Part shown: piece after piece, positions 38,301 to 50,894 of the stretch | How the letters are laid out: every line of letters starts with the position of its first letter | Position numbering within the stretch: position 1 is the first letter of the stretch | Origin: Notospermus geniculatus | Taxonomy: Eukaryota; Nemertea; Pilidiophora; Heteronemertea; Lineidae | DNA length: 64,000 nt | Reading direction: 5' to 3' | Assembly (NCBI GenBank): GCA_002633025.1 | Contig: NMRB01000354.1 | Location: 342,488 to 406,487 of the forward strand | Made by a program: the position numbers and the translations under genes | The notes under the pieces: generated by a model | Database searches by the model: none | What the model was told of the DNA's origin: nothing | What the model saw: the letters and a program-made list of their open reading frames with translations, nothing else

Positions 38301-41300
38301 GGATGAACACTACGGCAGTGTCTTCGAACATGACCGCTCTCCACTGCAGAGAAGTTACAATAACCACAGATGTATGGTTTTTGTGGGCAGTGCTTATAGC
38401 GATAGTGACGTTTTATCTTATTCCTGTGTTGTGACCTGTAACTACACTTGGTGCATTCCCATTCATCACCAATTTTCTGACTTGTCGCAGGATTGCTCTC
38501 GAAGTCATCATCATCGGACATGTCAGATGTTGAGTTCTCCTGATCTTCTCCAGCAGCTGACGTATCGTCTGGCTCTACATCATGAACCCTCGGCAACTCA
38601 AGGGCTGCGTGTGGATCGCAGTGATGACTTTCGAACTCATCCATGACGTCAGCACTGAATGGACAAAACTCGCAGTGATATCTCTCAATTTTGACTCCGT
38701 CCGGCATGTCCGGAGGCACCTGTTCCATTTCTTCCACAGGTTCGGACTTTACAAACACATCAGGGACTACCGGCATTGGATTTCGATCCACAGATTCTGC
38801 AGGAGGCAGCAACCCACTCACGTAGTCCGATCCATCAACTTGATTTTCTGTCTCCAAATTCATGTAATCGGTCTCATCTTGTGATACAAATGCTGGATTC
38901 TCGTACAAGTCAGAAGCAGTATCCATGACAAAATCATCGTCTGCGTGATCAACGACAGGAGAAGGACTGCGATCTTTTTCCTGCTCCGGCGACGCTTCGG
39001 GATCATCTGGTTTATTTTGGCTCAGGCTTGATTCCCGGCCAGAATCCAACTTTCCATGGAGGGTGACGTAGCGGATGTAGTCAGGAGGACTGGTTGTTCC
39101 TGCATGTTTCTTCTTATAGTGCCTAGACACCATTTTTTTACGGTCACTTTGATAATGGCAACAGGCGCATTTGTAAAAGGTAAACTGCTTCTCACCAGAG
39201 AAATGGCATTGAACGTGCTTGAGAAATGTCGATAGATGTGTGATGACCTCATTGCAGTAGTCACACTTGAATTTGTCATTCAAACTGTGGCGAGGTTCCA
39301 TCTCAGAATCATCGTTGTCTGGTAGCTGTTCCAAGGCCTTCTTCAGGGCGGAGTGATCCCCAGCATGTTCCTTCATCATGTGATTGACAATCGGCTCAAC
39401 TTGAAAACTACATGTGAAATCACAAACAGGACATGCAGCTTTCTCCCCGTAAAATATGAGTTTCATGTTGTCAACCTCTGTTTTTGTGATTTCAGGGTGT
39501 GTCTCAGAATAATGCAACAGAACGGATTCCTTGGTCAGACCAATGAACTGACAATGACGACATATCTTGCTCATTGTCACGTGTCTCCCAGGGTGCTTCA
39601 GCAAATGACGTTTGAAATACGACACAGTTCTGGTACTGAAATTAGTGCATTTTGGGCATCTCAGCAGCAGGCCACCCGTCTCTTCGACCGACCCAGCGAC
39701 CGAGTCGGAATCATTGGAATGGTAGTCACTTTTATGTTTCTGAAGATTACTGCTATCACTGAAAGAAGCTCCACACTTTTCACATAAGTACTTGCTCTGT
39801 TCATTCGAAGGAGAAGGGCTAGGTGTCGTGATCTGACGAGGCGACTTGGAGCTTTTCTGTGTTGAACTTTGGTGGTACTCCTTGATATGTTTGTCAAGTT
39901 TGGAGTTCGACCTGTAAGTTAACTCACAGGCACTACAGGCATAGACACGGAAAGAATCAGCATCAAATTCATTATCGCTGGTATCCTCTGGAATCTCACC
40001 ATTACCCTGACTTGGTTCAGGAGTACCGCAGCTCCCTATCGACTGCTCAGAGACGGAGCTCTGCTTCTGCAGCGCCTTCTCAGGAATGCCTGGGCTTGGT
40101 GTAGACTCTGACTGGGATGCCATCATGGCATGAAAGTTCTTTGCCTTCACACAATGTGCCAGATGCTTTCGGAATCTCCCAGCTCGTGAGGTTCCATAAT
40201 TACATGCAGAGCACCTGTGAATAGGAGTTGTAACAGATGCTTGGGGCTCTCGTTTTTTCATATCTGAACATATCGTTTTACTGGTGACGGTGACTCTCCT
40301 CACTTCGTTTGGGTGCTGTCTCCTGATATGCTGCAGAACAAGTTGTCGACTGGGTGACCTCACCAGGCAGTACGGACATTGTGTCAGTTTCAGCAGATTC
40401 TCATTCAGATGTTGTATGAGCTCATTATCACTGTGATGCTCTTCTTTACAAAATATACAACTAAACTTCGTCTCCTGAGGGTGCATGATCTCAAAATGCT
40501 GCTTGAAGGCATCGGAATTGTTGGAGCAGAATTTACATCTTTGAAAGCAGCACCGATACAACTGGAACATCTTTGAGGCATTGTGGTGTCCTTTCATGTG
40601 AACGAGCAGACTATCCCAATCAGGAAATTTATGGCCACAGTACACGCATGGAAAATTCCGCTCAAAACTGTGACTGACTATGAAATGAGTCTCCAGATTT
40701 GATTCAATACTAGTGGAAAAGTTGCACTTCGGAAATCCACACGTATAGAAACCTTTAGCAATTTCCAGTTTGCAGATATAGGACAGTAGTGTTGGGTCAG
40801 AGTGCTGCAACGTATTCAGGGGCCTGACTAATGGGGAAGTCGAGGAAAAAGTACTCAAGGATTGACTGAAATCAGCCGTGGGTGGCACAGGTAGTGCACC
40901 AGTACTTAACGATCTAGTGGCAGCAGGTCTGGCAACAACTGGCGTGAAAGTAACTTGAATCATTGGTGTCCTGACGATAGATGGCAAAACTGTTGACTTC
41001 TCTTGCTGAGCTGACCCGATCTCCATTTCCTTGGCGTTGGCCTCATGATCAGCACCTGATATGATGCAGCAATCAGATTCATCGCTTTCCACTGACTCCC
41101 TGTGCAGGCCTGTTGCTGTGGTTTTCTCACTGTTCACATTTATCAAACCAGAGCCGGGAAAAATGGGCTCAAGGATGTTACCAGGGGGTGTCAGGCCTGA
41201 CAGAGAGAGTGGTGAAACAGCAGTTAAATTATCAACAGTTTTTGCCAAATCGTGTCCAACAATTTCGGCTCGCTTTGAGTTCTCCAGTGCTTCCATGGTT

Positions 41301-43747
41301 GACTTGACGATGGGGCATGTCAGGTTGAAGGGAGAATCCTTCGCTGCTGCTGCTGTTGGTGATGATTCTGCCGCAAAACAAGCTGTACACACCCGGGCAA
41401 ATTTGTGCAAGTGTTTATGCAAGTGAACGGCAAATGAAGTGCTGAATGTTATGGAAAAGTTACAGAGCAAACAGTGGTACTTTCCATCATGGTATCTGCA
41501 CTTGATGATTGTGTCTCTCTCGGAGACATTGCCTGAAGTTCCACTCATTCCAAGCACTGTTATAGCAGAATATTTTTCAGGACTACTGCCAGGTACAGGA
41601 GTATGCCCAGGAACACCAGATGAGGAACTAGACTGTCGCACACCTCTCACATAAGGAGGGCTCAGTTGCTCAACTGTTCCCCCAGCTGGAGCAGCAACAT
41701 TCTCAAACTCCTCGGCATTCATGGTCTTGACATCGGCTATCTTTATAGACATGAACCCACTGCTACTAGATTCATTCAGATTCACCTCATGCTCCTTTGG
41801 CTCAGAGCACTCTTGGGCGAAGCTATGGCATTCTCCCCCACCAGCAGTATTGTCTTGTGACTCCATATCTTCAGCAGATTTATCATCCTTTAGAGTCGGA
41901 CTCTGTCCTCTGTCAGAGACAGCATCCAAGATAACACCAGAGCCCAGTGAACAGTCATTATTCCTGAGGACAGTATCGTCCATCAGAGTATCATCAGACC
42001 CACAGTTTTTCTGATGGGTGCCTTCACCAAGTTCTTTTGGAGGATCTACGTGTTCAGGTGCATCACTCTCTCCAGAACAGCATGGTTTTTGGCCAGCTGT
42101 AGCGGCTTCACACCCTTTTAGATCAGATGAAACTTGTCCTGAACTTTTCTCAACTACAGGATTCTCTCCTGTTCGTGTTGACCCACCAGACCCGGCTACA
42201 GATGGCAGTGTAACATCATCATTGATGACAGTCACTTCAGAGTTATCCAACACCGAAACCTTTGAAACCTTCTCGTTTGAGCAATCCGATGGTGCAAGGA
42301 CCCGGGAGGTATCCATTGATTTCCCCTCTTCACTACTGACTTGGTTGTCACCAGGGCTATCAGAATCAGGTCCATCATGATCGTCTAAAACAATGGCTGC
42401 ATTTTCGTTCTGAGCGGTACTATTGTGGCTTTTCTCAAGAGCATCACTTGCACAACTGCGGTCTGCCTTTTTACTCCCTTCATCATTGTCGAGTCCATCA
42501 GATTCTGACTCGTTCCCAATTACAAGATTGCTTCCTGAACTATATGCAGATTCCCACAGAAGTGGATACTTCTCTCTCAGCTGTTTGGCAGCATCTTCAT
42601 TTTCACTAGTCAGATCGACAATCATTTCATCAAGATTTTCTCCTTCAGGTTGCCTTGGCTTTGCGGTATTTCTGTCTTCATCGGTACATTCTGTAAGCAG
42701 CGTTTCCAACCCCACCTCGGATGACGCGGTCTCTTCAGTTGCTCCACAAGTACCGTTCTCCCTTGGTGATTTGTGGAGTGCAGCAGTTGTAACCGACACC
42801 GAAGGACCATCCAACACATTCTTGGATGCAAGTGTATCAGAATTAATAGAAACTGCAGGCTGGTTGGCAATTTCAGCATCATTCTTGCCCGGGCAAGGTA
42901 AACATGATGATGCAGGTTTTGATAAAATATTGGTATCTCCAATTAAACATTCTTGCTGAGTTCCGAGCATTGATGTTTTGGACTCCGCTTCATCTCCAAG
43001 TTCCTCGTCAAGTAACGCTGAAATAAACCTCCTCAGCGTGACCACTTTTTCCTTCGTTTGAGATTCAGATGTCCCTTCCTCTCCCCTCCTGTTGTCCTCA
43101 ATCACTGCTACGGGAGATCTGTTTCTTGCTTCCACTTGTCCACACGGCAGAAGAGCAGATTTCTCCAGGCCGACAGATTCAGATACATCAGATCCGCTTT
43201 TGTGTGCAGACACTCCACTTTCAACAATGGCAGCACACATTGATGACATGACTTCTAGGCCAGTCTCCAGATGCTCTGTCTCATCAGGCACATCCTGACT
43301 GCACTGGTCAGTTAGTTCCTCAGGTTTCTCCAGTTTGATGGTGACATTTTCAAACAAGGACGGAGACCTGCGTACCACCTCCTCCTCACTGCTCCCCTGA
43401 GCAGCAGCTGTCATTTCAAGAAATGGATTGAGGAAGCTGCGCTGTTTAAGAGGCACTTTGGGTCGATCCTGCCTCTCACTATCAGGAACATCCACAGTAA
43501 GTGGGCTAGGATCTCTGCTGACAATTGGTGAACCTCCATCTGTTTCCATGGAAACACCATCTCCAGCATTCTCCGTGGCCTTTTTCTTCAGGTTCGACAG
43601 CAAGGACTTGATACGGTTAACGACAGGGTGGGCATGGCTGAATGTGAGTTTGTTTTGTAATTTGGGATCAGCCAAGTCTAATGTTGCCATGGTTGCTGCT
43701 TCAGGCTCCCCAGTGCTGCCATTATGGATGGACTCATCCTTCTCCAT
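32304..43747 (-). CDS. Giant multi-C2H2 zinc-finger protein (3558 aa)
   Basis: Three coding exons, in order of transcription: 43747-34119, 33617-32614, 32347-32304. They sum exactly to 3558 codons plus stop. The ATG at 43747 lies two bases after an intron acceptor (TTTTTCAG), so a 5' UTR exon lies upstream. The first 780 or so residues are acidic, Ser-rich and disordered. About 40 C2H2 fingers follow in clusters, many of the CxxCxY/F type with short H-x3-5-H spacing, separated by acidic and Ser-rich linkers. One finger is split by the first intron (CTICGFMREYL | SVIERHVTAVH). Two adjacent C-terminal fingers with the same linker (YLSINESGE) are a recent internal duplication. The C-terminus is acidic (DEADEDE). 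It is probably a nuclear DNA-binding regulator. Overall style recalls ZNF462 or REST, but I cannot assign an ortholog. Confidence 0.93.
33975..34096. repeat. Hairpin element inside the zinc-finger gene intron
   Basis: TAGTGAGGTTTCGCAAGCGC at the left end is the imperfect reverse complement of GCGCTTGTGAAACCTCACTA at the right. Pairing continues through TTTATCTATT and its complement near the centre. It lies 22 bases from the donor of the first coding exon. Confidence 0.65.
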
Positions 43748-44828
43748 CACTGAAAAAGATTACAGAACAATGTCCAACACATGAGGCCTACACATGTAAC
43801 CAGCTTCTGACCTCAATTTAGGATTGTCGAAAATACACGTAGGCACTGCAAACATATTTTCGATGGGCTTGTCAGGATCGAAAGCTCAGTCATGTGGATG
43901 CAGAATATGGCCAAACGAGACAAAAAGAAATGTAGACCTGGTAAACTTACTTAAGAAGATTAGACACTAGGACATGTCCTGAAGCTGTTCCTTGCAATGT
44001 AGATCTTCCTAGACATGCTGGTTTAATAACAGGCTGGTGGAGGTGCATGAAAAATCACAGGTCAGTCATGTCAGGGTCAGTCAACCAATATGGCATCTGA
44101 AAATGTAGGTTAATTGTCATTTTAGTTCCCTATAGGAGGAGCGTGGCGGGGGGGGGGGGGGGGGNGGGGAGGCACAGAAACCTGAAAATGCCACATGAAG
44201 TCTCAAGTCTTCGATCTTCCCTGATGCTAATGGATGTACCAAACTCAGAAGTACTATAGTACCTTTTCCTCCAAGCTAGCACTATCTCAGTTCTGAAAAT
44301 AGTGCCAATGACAAACATCCACAAGCCACCACGACTCATACAATACAAACAAAAGACAAACAATAACTGTTGAGTGAACTTGACTAAACCAATGACAATG
44401 GTGAAATAGGGCAGAGAAACAGCTGTCAGGTAACGAGTGGATCATTCCTCATCAGATCATGCACACACTATTCAGACCAAGGGTAACAGGCGGTGGTCAA
44501 AGTGGGTCTATTCCATTTCCACCCATATGGCCAATAGCGTGGCAGTCAGCAGAACAAAATGGCAGCCCTTCCCTGAGCGAACTGATATCATGTCTGCAAT
44601 AACGGATACGGATACAATACTATTTATTTATTTATTTATTTTTATTTTACGGGTGCCTTCGTGTCGATGACACATTGTGGCTACCTTACATGAAATAAGT
44701 TGCGGAGTGCAGGTGAAGTGTAAAAAAATTGCTCCCAAAAGTTTACAAACAAGCACTGATTATGATCGTGTTGACTATCTCCCCAGGATACAAATACATT
44801 GAAATGGGTATCTTATTCCCAAGACAGA

Positions 44829-45200
44829 TCAAACAAAGAAGCGGCTAGTACCACGCAAGTAATGTTGTACTGCACAAAAAAGAGCAGGATTTGTATTTTT
44901 AAAGTGGAATTTAAAACCATAGATAAGGTGTTCTAATAAAATATCGTCACTAAATACTGCGAGTTCAAGACCCCTCTGCTGGAAAATCCTTATTAGTGAA
45001 TCATACAGATCTTTGCGTACATCAGCATAGTTAGGACAGTAAAGAAAAAAATGAAGATACGATACAATACACTGGCACACTAACAATTCAATCAAGTCAT
45101 TCAATGTCTTTGTTGCCAAGCAAGAGGGAACGCAGTGTGGGTTTCCTGTTGTTCCAAATGTGCTGAGATAATCAGTTGTACTGGAACTGTGTTGGAACAC
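44829..45200 (-). mobile_element. Fragment of a non-LTR retrotransposon reverse transcriptase, C-terminal end
   Basis: The 123-codon frame contains HFFLYCPNYADVRKDLYDSL, which resembles the zinc-binding-like motif (HxxxxCP.Y...R..L) after the reverse transcriptase domain of LINE-type elements. The following hydrophobic/basic stretch (YGFKFHFKNTNPALFCAVQHYL) also fits. The polymerase core is absent, so this is a 5'-truncated dead copy. The flanking ATTT repeat (44622-44648) lies on the 3' side of this minus-strand fragment and could be part of its tail. Confidence 0.6.
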
Positions 45201-45390
45201 TCAAGCCTGAGCAGTGCACTGTTACACATGTTACATGTAGCTCTCCACACATTCGTTGTTCAGTAATCTATTCTTTCAAATTGCAAGTAATAGCTGAAAA
45301 GACCTACAAATTAAACCTATTTCAGCCATTACCAGTACCTTGAAAGAATATGGCCCTGATTACACACAACACTGCACAGTGACGTGATGC

Positions 45391-45703
45391 CACTGCAGTG
45401 TTCTCCACGGGTTTTGGTCTAAGAGGGGCGGCGATGGGCCTGATGGCACCGATGGGCACGAGGAGCCAAAGGCGCCTCCTGGCGGGGGGAAATTTGGATT
45501 TTAGGTGCTCTGAGATGCGTTTTCTGAGCATCTGAGATGCATAATTGAGCGATCTAAATCATAAATATTCAGGCGGATGAATCTTTAAGAGGGGCGGACG
45601 AATTTTTAAGAGGGGCGGGCCGTTTTTAAGAGGAGCGGATTTTGCAGTCGGTATTTTTAAGAGGGGCGGGCCGCCCTTTATTTAGCTGGTTTGGAGAACA
45701 CTG
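45391..45703. repeat. Inverted-repeat element with internal GGGGCGG-type tandem words
   Basis: GCAGTGTTCTCC at the left and GGAGAACACTGC at the right form terminal inverted repeats. Inside, the word TTTTTAAGAGGGGCGG recurs at least three times with variation between about 45586 and 45670. No ORF of note. Confidence 0.45.
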
Positions 45704-46602
45704 CACTGTGAATATTTTTAACTCTCTATGTACAATGTATGTGAGCTGCTCCAGCAAAAAGCAGACGCTTGTCGCAAGTGATGATCATCATTGGTCATCA
45801 GTTTACTCAACAATTATCACTGCTGTCCACTGCTATTGTACACCCGCATCAATGTACATTTCACTACATGTATTTTCAGCTGTTGTGCTGCAAGGCTGTT
45901 AACCCTTTCCTCGGGTTAAGCCATGCCAGAGACCTACCAGTCTCTTGAAATTGGATTGTCATGACAGACACAGTGTCAGGGATAGTGTCAACAAAACAGA
46001 AAGAAGTAGGCCAAACCTGAAGGGTGGGGATAAAAAATAAATGAGGCCTGAAAATGAAAGAAGGGACCCCCTGAACCCAAAAGAAGTCTAAGATAAATTT
46101 TACCGAATAACAAATACGTCCTCTTCAACGACTTCAGCTTTCTGACTGTGATGCTGCTGTAACAGGTGCGTGGGTCCGTTACGGTCAGCCTCACCACCAG
46201 GTAAAAACACAGGAAGAAGTACCACTGAATTAGCTGGAGGCAAGGCCGCCATCCACGTCGGCCATGTTGTTCGTCGTGAAAGAATCCATGTCGGCCAGCC
46301 TCACTTCCAGGTATTTTACCTCATGGTGTTTTTCCGGCGTTTGTACCTTGATGCGAGGCCAACCGGAACCGACCCATGCATCCGTTAGGTGGCGCCACAG
46401 TCATGACAGTGGCAAGCAGCTGAGAACGTGATAGTCTAGGGCATATTCTCTCGGCCTGGGCCAAGAATTTTAGACAAAGCTGCAGCTATCACTCAGTATC
46501 AGGGGAGATTCTGTCTTGAAACACATGTTAGCATAGCTATTGCTGTCGTCAGCTAATCCCACAAGCCATGCAAGCACGAAGTAGCTAGTGTCTTCAAACC
46601 CC

Positions 46603-47013
46603 NNNNNNNNNNNNNNNNNNNNNNNNNNNNNNNNNNNNNNNNNNNNNNNNNNNNNNNNNNNNNNNNNNNNNNNNNNNNNNNNNNNNNNNNNNNNNNNNNN
46701 NNNNNNNNNNNNNNNNNNNNNNNNNNNNNNNNNNNNNNNNNNNNNNNNNNNNNNNNNNNNNNNNNNNNNNNNNNNNNNNNNNNNNNNNNNNNNNNNNNNN
46801 NNNNNNNNNNNNNNNNNNNNNNNNNNNNNNNNNNNNNNNNNNNNNNNNNNNNNNNNNNNNNNNNNNNNNNNNNNNNNNNNNNNNNNNNNNNNNNNNNNNN
46901 NNNNNNNNNNNNNNNNNNNNNNNNNNNNNNNNNNNNNNNNNNNNNNNNNNNNNNNNNNNNNNNNNNNNNNNNNNNNNNNNNNNNNNNNNNNNNNNNNNNN
47001 NNNNNNNNNNNNN
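46603..47013. other. Assembly gap (411 N)
   Basis: A run of N with C-rich sequence on both edges. Frames that cross it are artefacts. Confidence 0.99.
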
Positions 47014-48027
47014 CCCCCCTCAGTGCGTACGTACTTAATGGATGCTCCCTTACACGTTTGCCCCCAACCATTCCAACGGTCTTTGTGGATTTGGCCAGTG
47101 GCCACTTCCTTGGTGCTAGGCCTACCGGTAGACCTACAACTGTCCGTTCCTTTTGTGGAGCGAGCACTGTGGGAGTGCCACATGTGGCATTGATGATGAT
47201 AGCCTATCGGCAATGAATGAACATGATTGGTATCATCTCGCATGAACCTCTGAAGGCCGGGAGCGACTTCAATATTCATACCACCGCACTGGCCTGAGGA
47301 AAACAGCACTTGTTTACAGTGTATGCGCAGCACCTGGGATTTCTCTTTTGACAATACTATAGTCCGGAAACGTTCGGTATCTGCGCGTGGCAGAAAATAA
47401 ATGAAAGTATCGGCAGTGAAATAAATGGCTGGCAGAGTGTCGGCTCATAGGCCTTTACAGGCCCTTACATGTGGGGAGGTAGAATCGAAGAGAGAGGTTA
47501 AGATCGTCGGCTCACCATCTGTAGGCTGATAGCATTTGGTAACTGAAAAGAGTGTCGGCTCATAGGCCGTAGGCTGTTTACACTCGGCCCCAGTGTGTAT
47601 CCGACGTCCCGGTCTCCTACACACTGGCACATTTGGGGCTCAAAAGCCGGTAACACCACTAGATGGCACTCCACTGGGCTCCAGCCAATCACCACGCTTT
47701 CTCACTCATAATTCCCGCAGAAATTACTTCCAGGAAAAACCCAACCCCGTCCCCAGGGGTATAGTTCGCTCAGACAACCTTGGACCACTCGCCATATTGT
47801 CAGAAAGCGAACGAGGTTGGGAAAACCCAAGGGCCCGTGCTGCCACCACGCGGTCTTCACGACTGTTAATCTCTAAAAGAGCCAGACGCGGAGTGTGATT
47901 TACCGAAGGGGTGAGCCCGTAGCGTCTGGCCAAGCGAGACTATAGGCCGTTAAGTGGAATGGAAGAGAGAGGTTAAGACCGTCGGCTCACCAGCCGTACA
48001 TGTAGGCCGATAGCATTGGTAATTGAA

Positions 48028-48111
48028 CAGAGCGTCGGCTCATCGGCCATGTTGGCCTTTACTTGTGGGCAGAGCGTCGGCTCATCGGCCATGTTGGCCT
48101 TTACTTGTGGG
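48028..48111. repeat. 42-base tandem repeat, two perfect units
   Basis: The unit beginning CAGAGCGTCGGCTCATCGGC occurs at 48028-48069 and again at 48070-48111 without change. Partial diverged copies of the GTCGGCTCA core are found at about 47430, 47510 and 47553. Confidence 0.85.
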
Positions 48112-49181
48112 AAGGTGGAACTCAGTAGGTTGTGCAAACTCGGTACATGTAGGTTGCACGGAAAGCCCCGAACACAATCAACCTATCCTGCCAACATCGG
48201 CATACCCTTTGACATTTCTAGTAAAACTTCGTCTGAATAAAGGACGTTGGACCTTGTGCCCTAGTTAGTCGAATGATTCGAAATACCGGTACTGAAGAAA
48301 TTAGGATAAAAAGCGAAATTGTTTGCAAAAAAATTTTTGAATGACTCAAACTTGCTAGCCGGGCTTGCTAGTATGCAGAAAATATTATAGCACTTTTCAT
48401 ACTCAAATCTAGGGACTGGATGCATTTTCATTCGGTGTGAAAAACCAGTAGTATGGGAGCGCCTTGAAAATTCACTAGCTAATCCCATCGTGGGAGAGCC
48501 CCAAACCCCCCTCTCAAAATCCACTAAACCACTGACTACCTATCGGGGGAGACCCCCAAACACCCAACTTCTGGGGGAGACCCCCTCTCAAAATTCCTAA
48601 ATCATTCACTTAACCTATCGGGGGAGACCCCCTAACCCCCCCCCCCACGCTGCCTTCTGGGGCAGACCCCCTTCTCAGGCCTGTGGCCGCCTGGCCAGAA
48701 ATTAAATCTGGTACGGTGTAACGTTTGTCAGTGTGGCCCGTGTAACATTGCAATAGATTGACAGAATAAGGTGCAACCTGACAATGAGCGACACTCGCAG
48801 CTGTATTTATTTTGTATTGTATTGTATCACAGGCAGGAGCGGTGGATCCGTATCCTACTCCGCCACTTTGCCCTTCCTCTAGCCTCTTCCGGGTCCAGAG
48901 AAGGCAGGCCTCTGACCCCCGGTTCGGGAGGGCACTGTGTTCCAAACATATGGGACTGGGAGTCGCATAGGAAAATGGCCTCACAGGAAAACGTTATACT
49001 GGCACGGGTAGGCCTACCAAACGAATTTAACATCACCCTTTATAGCCCTCCTTACCCTAACCGTGACCCTAACCAACCACCCCTCCCCAGCCAGCCCAAA
49101 CCCCGACCTTACCACCGACCCCAGACATGCCAGACTCCAAATGGGGCAATGAACCAAAAGCTTGCGTCGGCTTGTGCAAAA

Positions 49182-49393
49182 TTAAAGGAGCACGGTATTG
49201 CCACTTTTTCTCGACAGCCGGCGCCACTGTGCCACTCTCCAACGCAGGGACCAACGACGTATTGGCGAGTTGACCCGATTTCCTCTGTACATTTTGTAAT
49301 GCATTTTTGTAGTTCGTATTACTGCCGCTAGGTGGCTCCCTCTACGTCGGCAGTCAAATAACGCATTTGAGATCCAATACCGTGCTCCTTTAA
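49182..49393. mobile_element. TTAAAGGA-type MITE, copy 1
   Basis: Terminal inverted repeats TTAAAGGAGCACGGTATTG (49182-49200) and the reverse complement (49375-49393). The internal motif CGACAGCCGGCGCCAC is shared with the element at 61054-61341, which also has TTAAAGG ends. 212 bases. Confidence 0.7.
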
Positions 49394-50367
49394 GCTGATG
49401 AGCGTGAATATTCAAGTCATGCCGAAGAGGTCGTTGGGGTGAACATGCAATGGAATCATGGAATGGGGCAAAATCTCCTCGCTCAGGCCCTCCTAGCACC
49501 TAGGCTACCCCAACCCAATCTTCTGTCCCTCTAGCCACACCACATCGTCATCGACCACCACTGCATACTGCCCATGACCATGATGACCCACCACGGTACC
49601 ACCACTAGGCTATATGGATGACACTCGAGGCTTGTGCTACAATACAGCACACAGCCTGCAGTGCATGCGGCATAGCCGTGATTGTGCCGATGAGGCCATG
49701 TTATGTGCTTATCTGGGTCATTCATCATCGACAATTCGCGCGAGTCTGGATATCATGATATGAGAACAAGATGGTCACCTTTCGTTCACTTAAACTGCAA
49801 AAAATTCCTATATTGAACATCCACACCGTGAAGTTTTGTCGGCAGAATGGTTCTATGATACTCCAGCAATTGACTTCAAGTCACTTTCGAGCGTTACACA
49901 CCCCAAATCGGACAAATGGGTCGTGTTTTCTGACACGAATCACAAGGCACCTCGACGTCTGGACGCCATTGTTGAAGACCGTGCATGCCGTGTGTGTGGA
50001 TCGAATCGCAGGTGGGCTGCTTTTGCCTCCATACGATAGATGGCAGCACTATGACCCTAGACATATGTAGCACTAGCAGTTGAATGATCCCCAGGAAAGT
50101 GTCCTGGGACCAATAGTCACTTCGTAGATCGTATTGTTAGACGCTCGCAGGGGTTTCATACAGTCGTGCCTCTCTGGCAGGTCAGCATAGGGCACTGTGG
50201 AGAATGCCAGCTTGATCAGGAGCCCAACACCCCGCGGATTCCTTGTCCGCTTCCCCGCCAATAGGTTATCCCATGCGGCGACATAGACCTACTCGCGGCA
50301 AAGATGGGAATCACCCTCCCCAAAGTAGCTTCGGCTTTTCGTGAGCACAATGATTAATGTACCGTAG

Positions 50368-50478
50368 TTTTCGCAAAGCCCCCGCCGCCAACGCGAACGT
50401 ATTCTTTTGTTCGGTGCTCTCTTCGTGGCATCGAACAATGGGTTTGGCGTTCGCGTTGGCGTTTCGGGCTTTGCAAAA
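50368..50478. repeat. Hairpin element
   Basis: TTTTCGCAAAGCCCCCGCCG at the left pairs with the right end (CGGGCTTTGCAAAA). The inner blocks CCAACGCGAACG and CGTTCGCGTTGG also pair. The loop includes GTTCGGTG and CATCGAAC. Confidence 0.65.
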
Positions 50479-50493
50479 ACTCCCTGGTGTAGG

Positions 50494-50894
50494 CCACAGG
50501 CGGTCGTCTAGACGGGCACCAGTTTACTGCGACACGCTGTACAATGCCTACGCCCCTACCCATGCATGACGTCATGACGCCCTGCCCTGTACACACACAA
50601 TCTTGATTGTGTGTGTACAGGTAGCAGTACACAGTTAGCCCGGATCGTCTCAATGGGCCTTTTGGTGAACACTTGCTGCGTCACACCAACATTCACACAG
50701 ACAAAAATACTCAATCAAAAGAAATCGACTTTTTTATACGCACTATCGTATGGGGTATACATGCGGACCGATACAAAGCTAACTGTGTACTGCAACCACA
50801 GGGCAGGGCGTCATGACGTCATGCATGGGTAGGGGCGTAGGCATTGTACAGCGTGTCGCAGTAAACTGGTGCCCGTCTAGACGACCGCCTGTGG
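50494..50894. mobile_element. Foldback element with perfect 96-bp inverted repeats
   Basis: 50494-50589 and 50799-50894 are exact reverse complements over 96 bases, beginning CCACAGGCGGTCGTCTAGAC. The 209-base interior contains a second small palindrome (ACACACAATC with GATTGTGTGT near 50591-50618). No ORF of note. Perfect arms imply recent insertion or ongoing correction. Confidence 0.8.

Larger units (their letters stand above)
43750..46602. other. Intergenic region upstream of the zinc-finger gene
   Basis: It should contain the unseen 5' UTR exon(s) and promoter of the zinc-finger gene on the minus strand. Visible items: a poly-G tract with an N (44147-44169), an ATTT microsatellite (about 44622-44648), a LINE fragment (44829-45200), and repeated TTTAAGAGGGGCGG words (about 45586-45670). 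The latter are enclosed by inverted copies of GCAGTGTTCTCC (45391-45402) and GGAGAACACTGC (about 45692-45703). No further gene seen. Confidence 0.45.

Noticed and set aside
34766-43784. Many plus-strand open frames of 60-180 codons
   Set aside because: They are antisense shadows of the large zinc-finger exon; composition follows the Ser/Cys/His codons of the real frame.
48771-49331. 186-codon plus-strand frame
   Set aside because: It runs through dispersed repeat sequence and half of a MITE (49182-49393), and has no recognisable domain.
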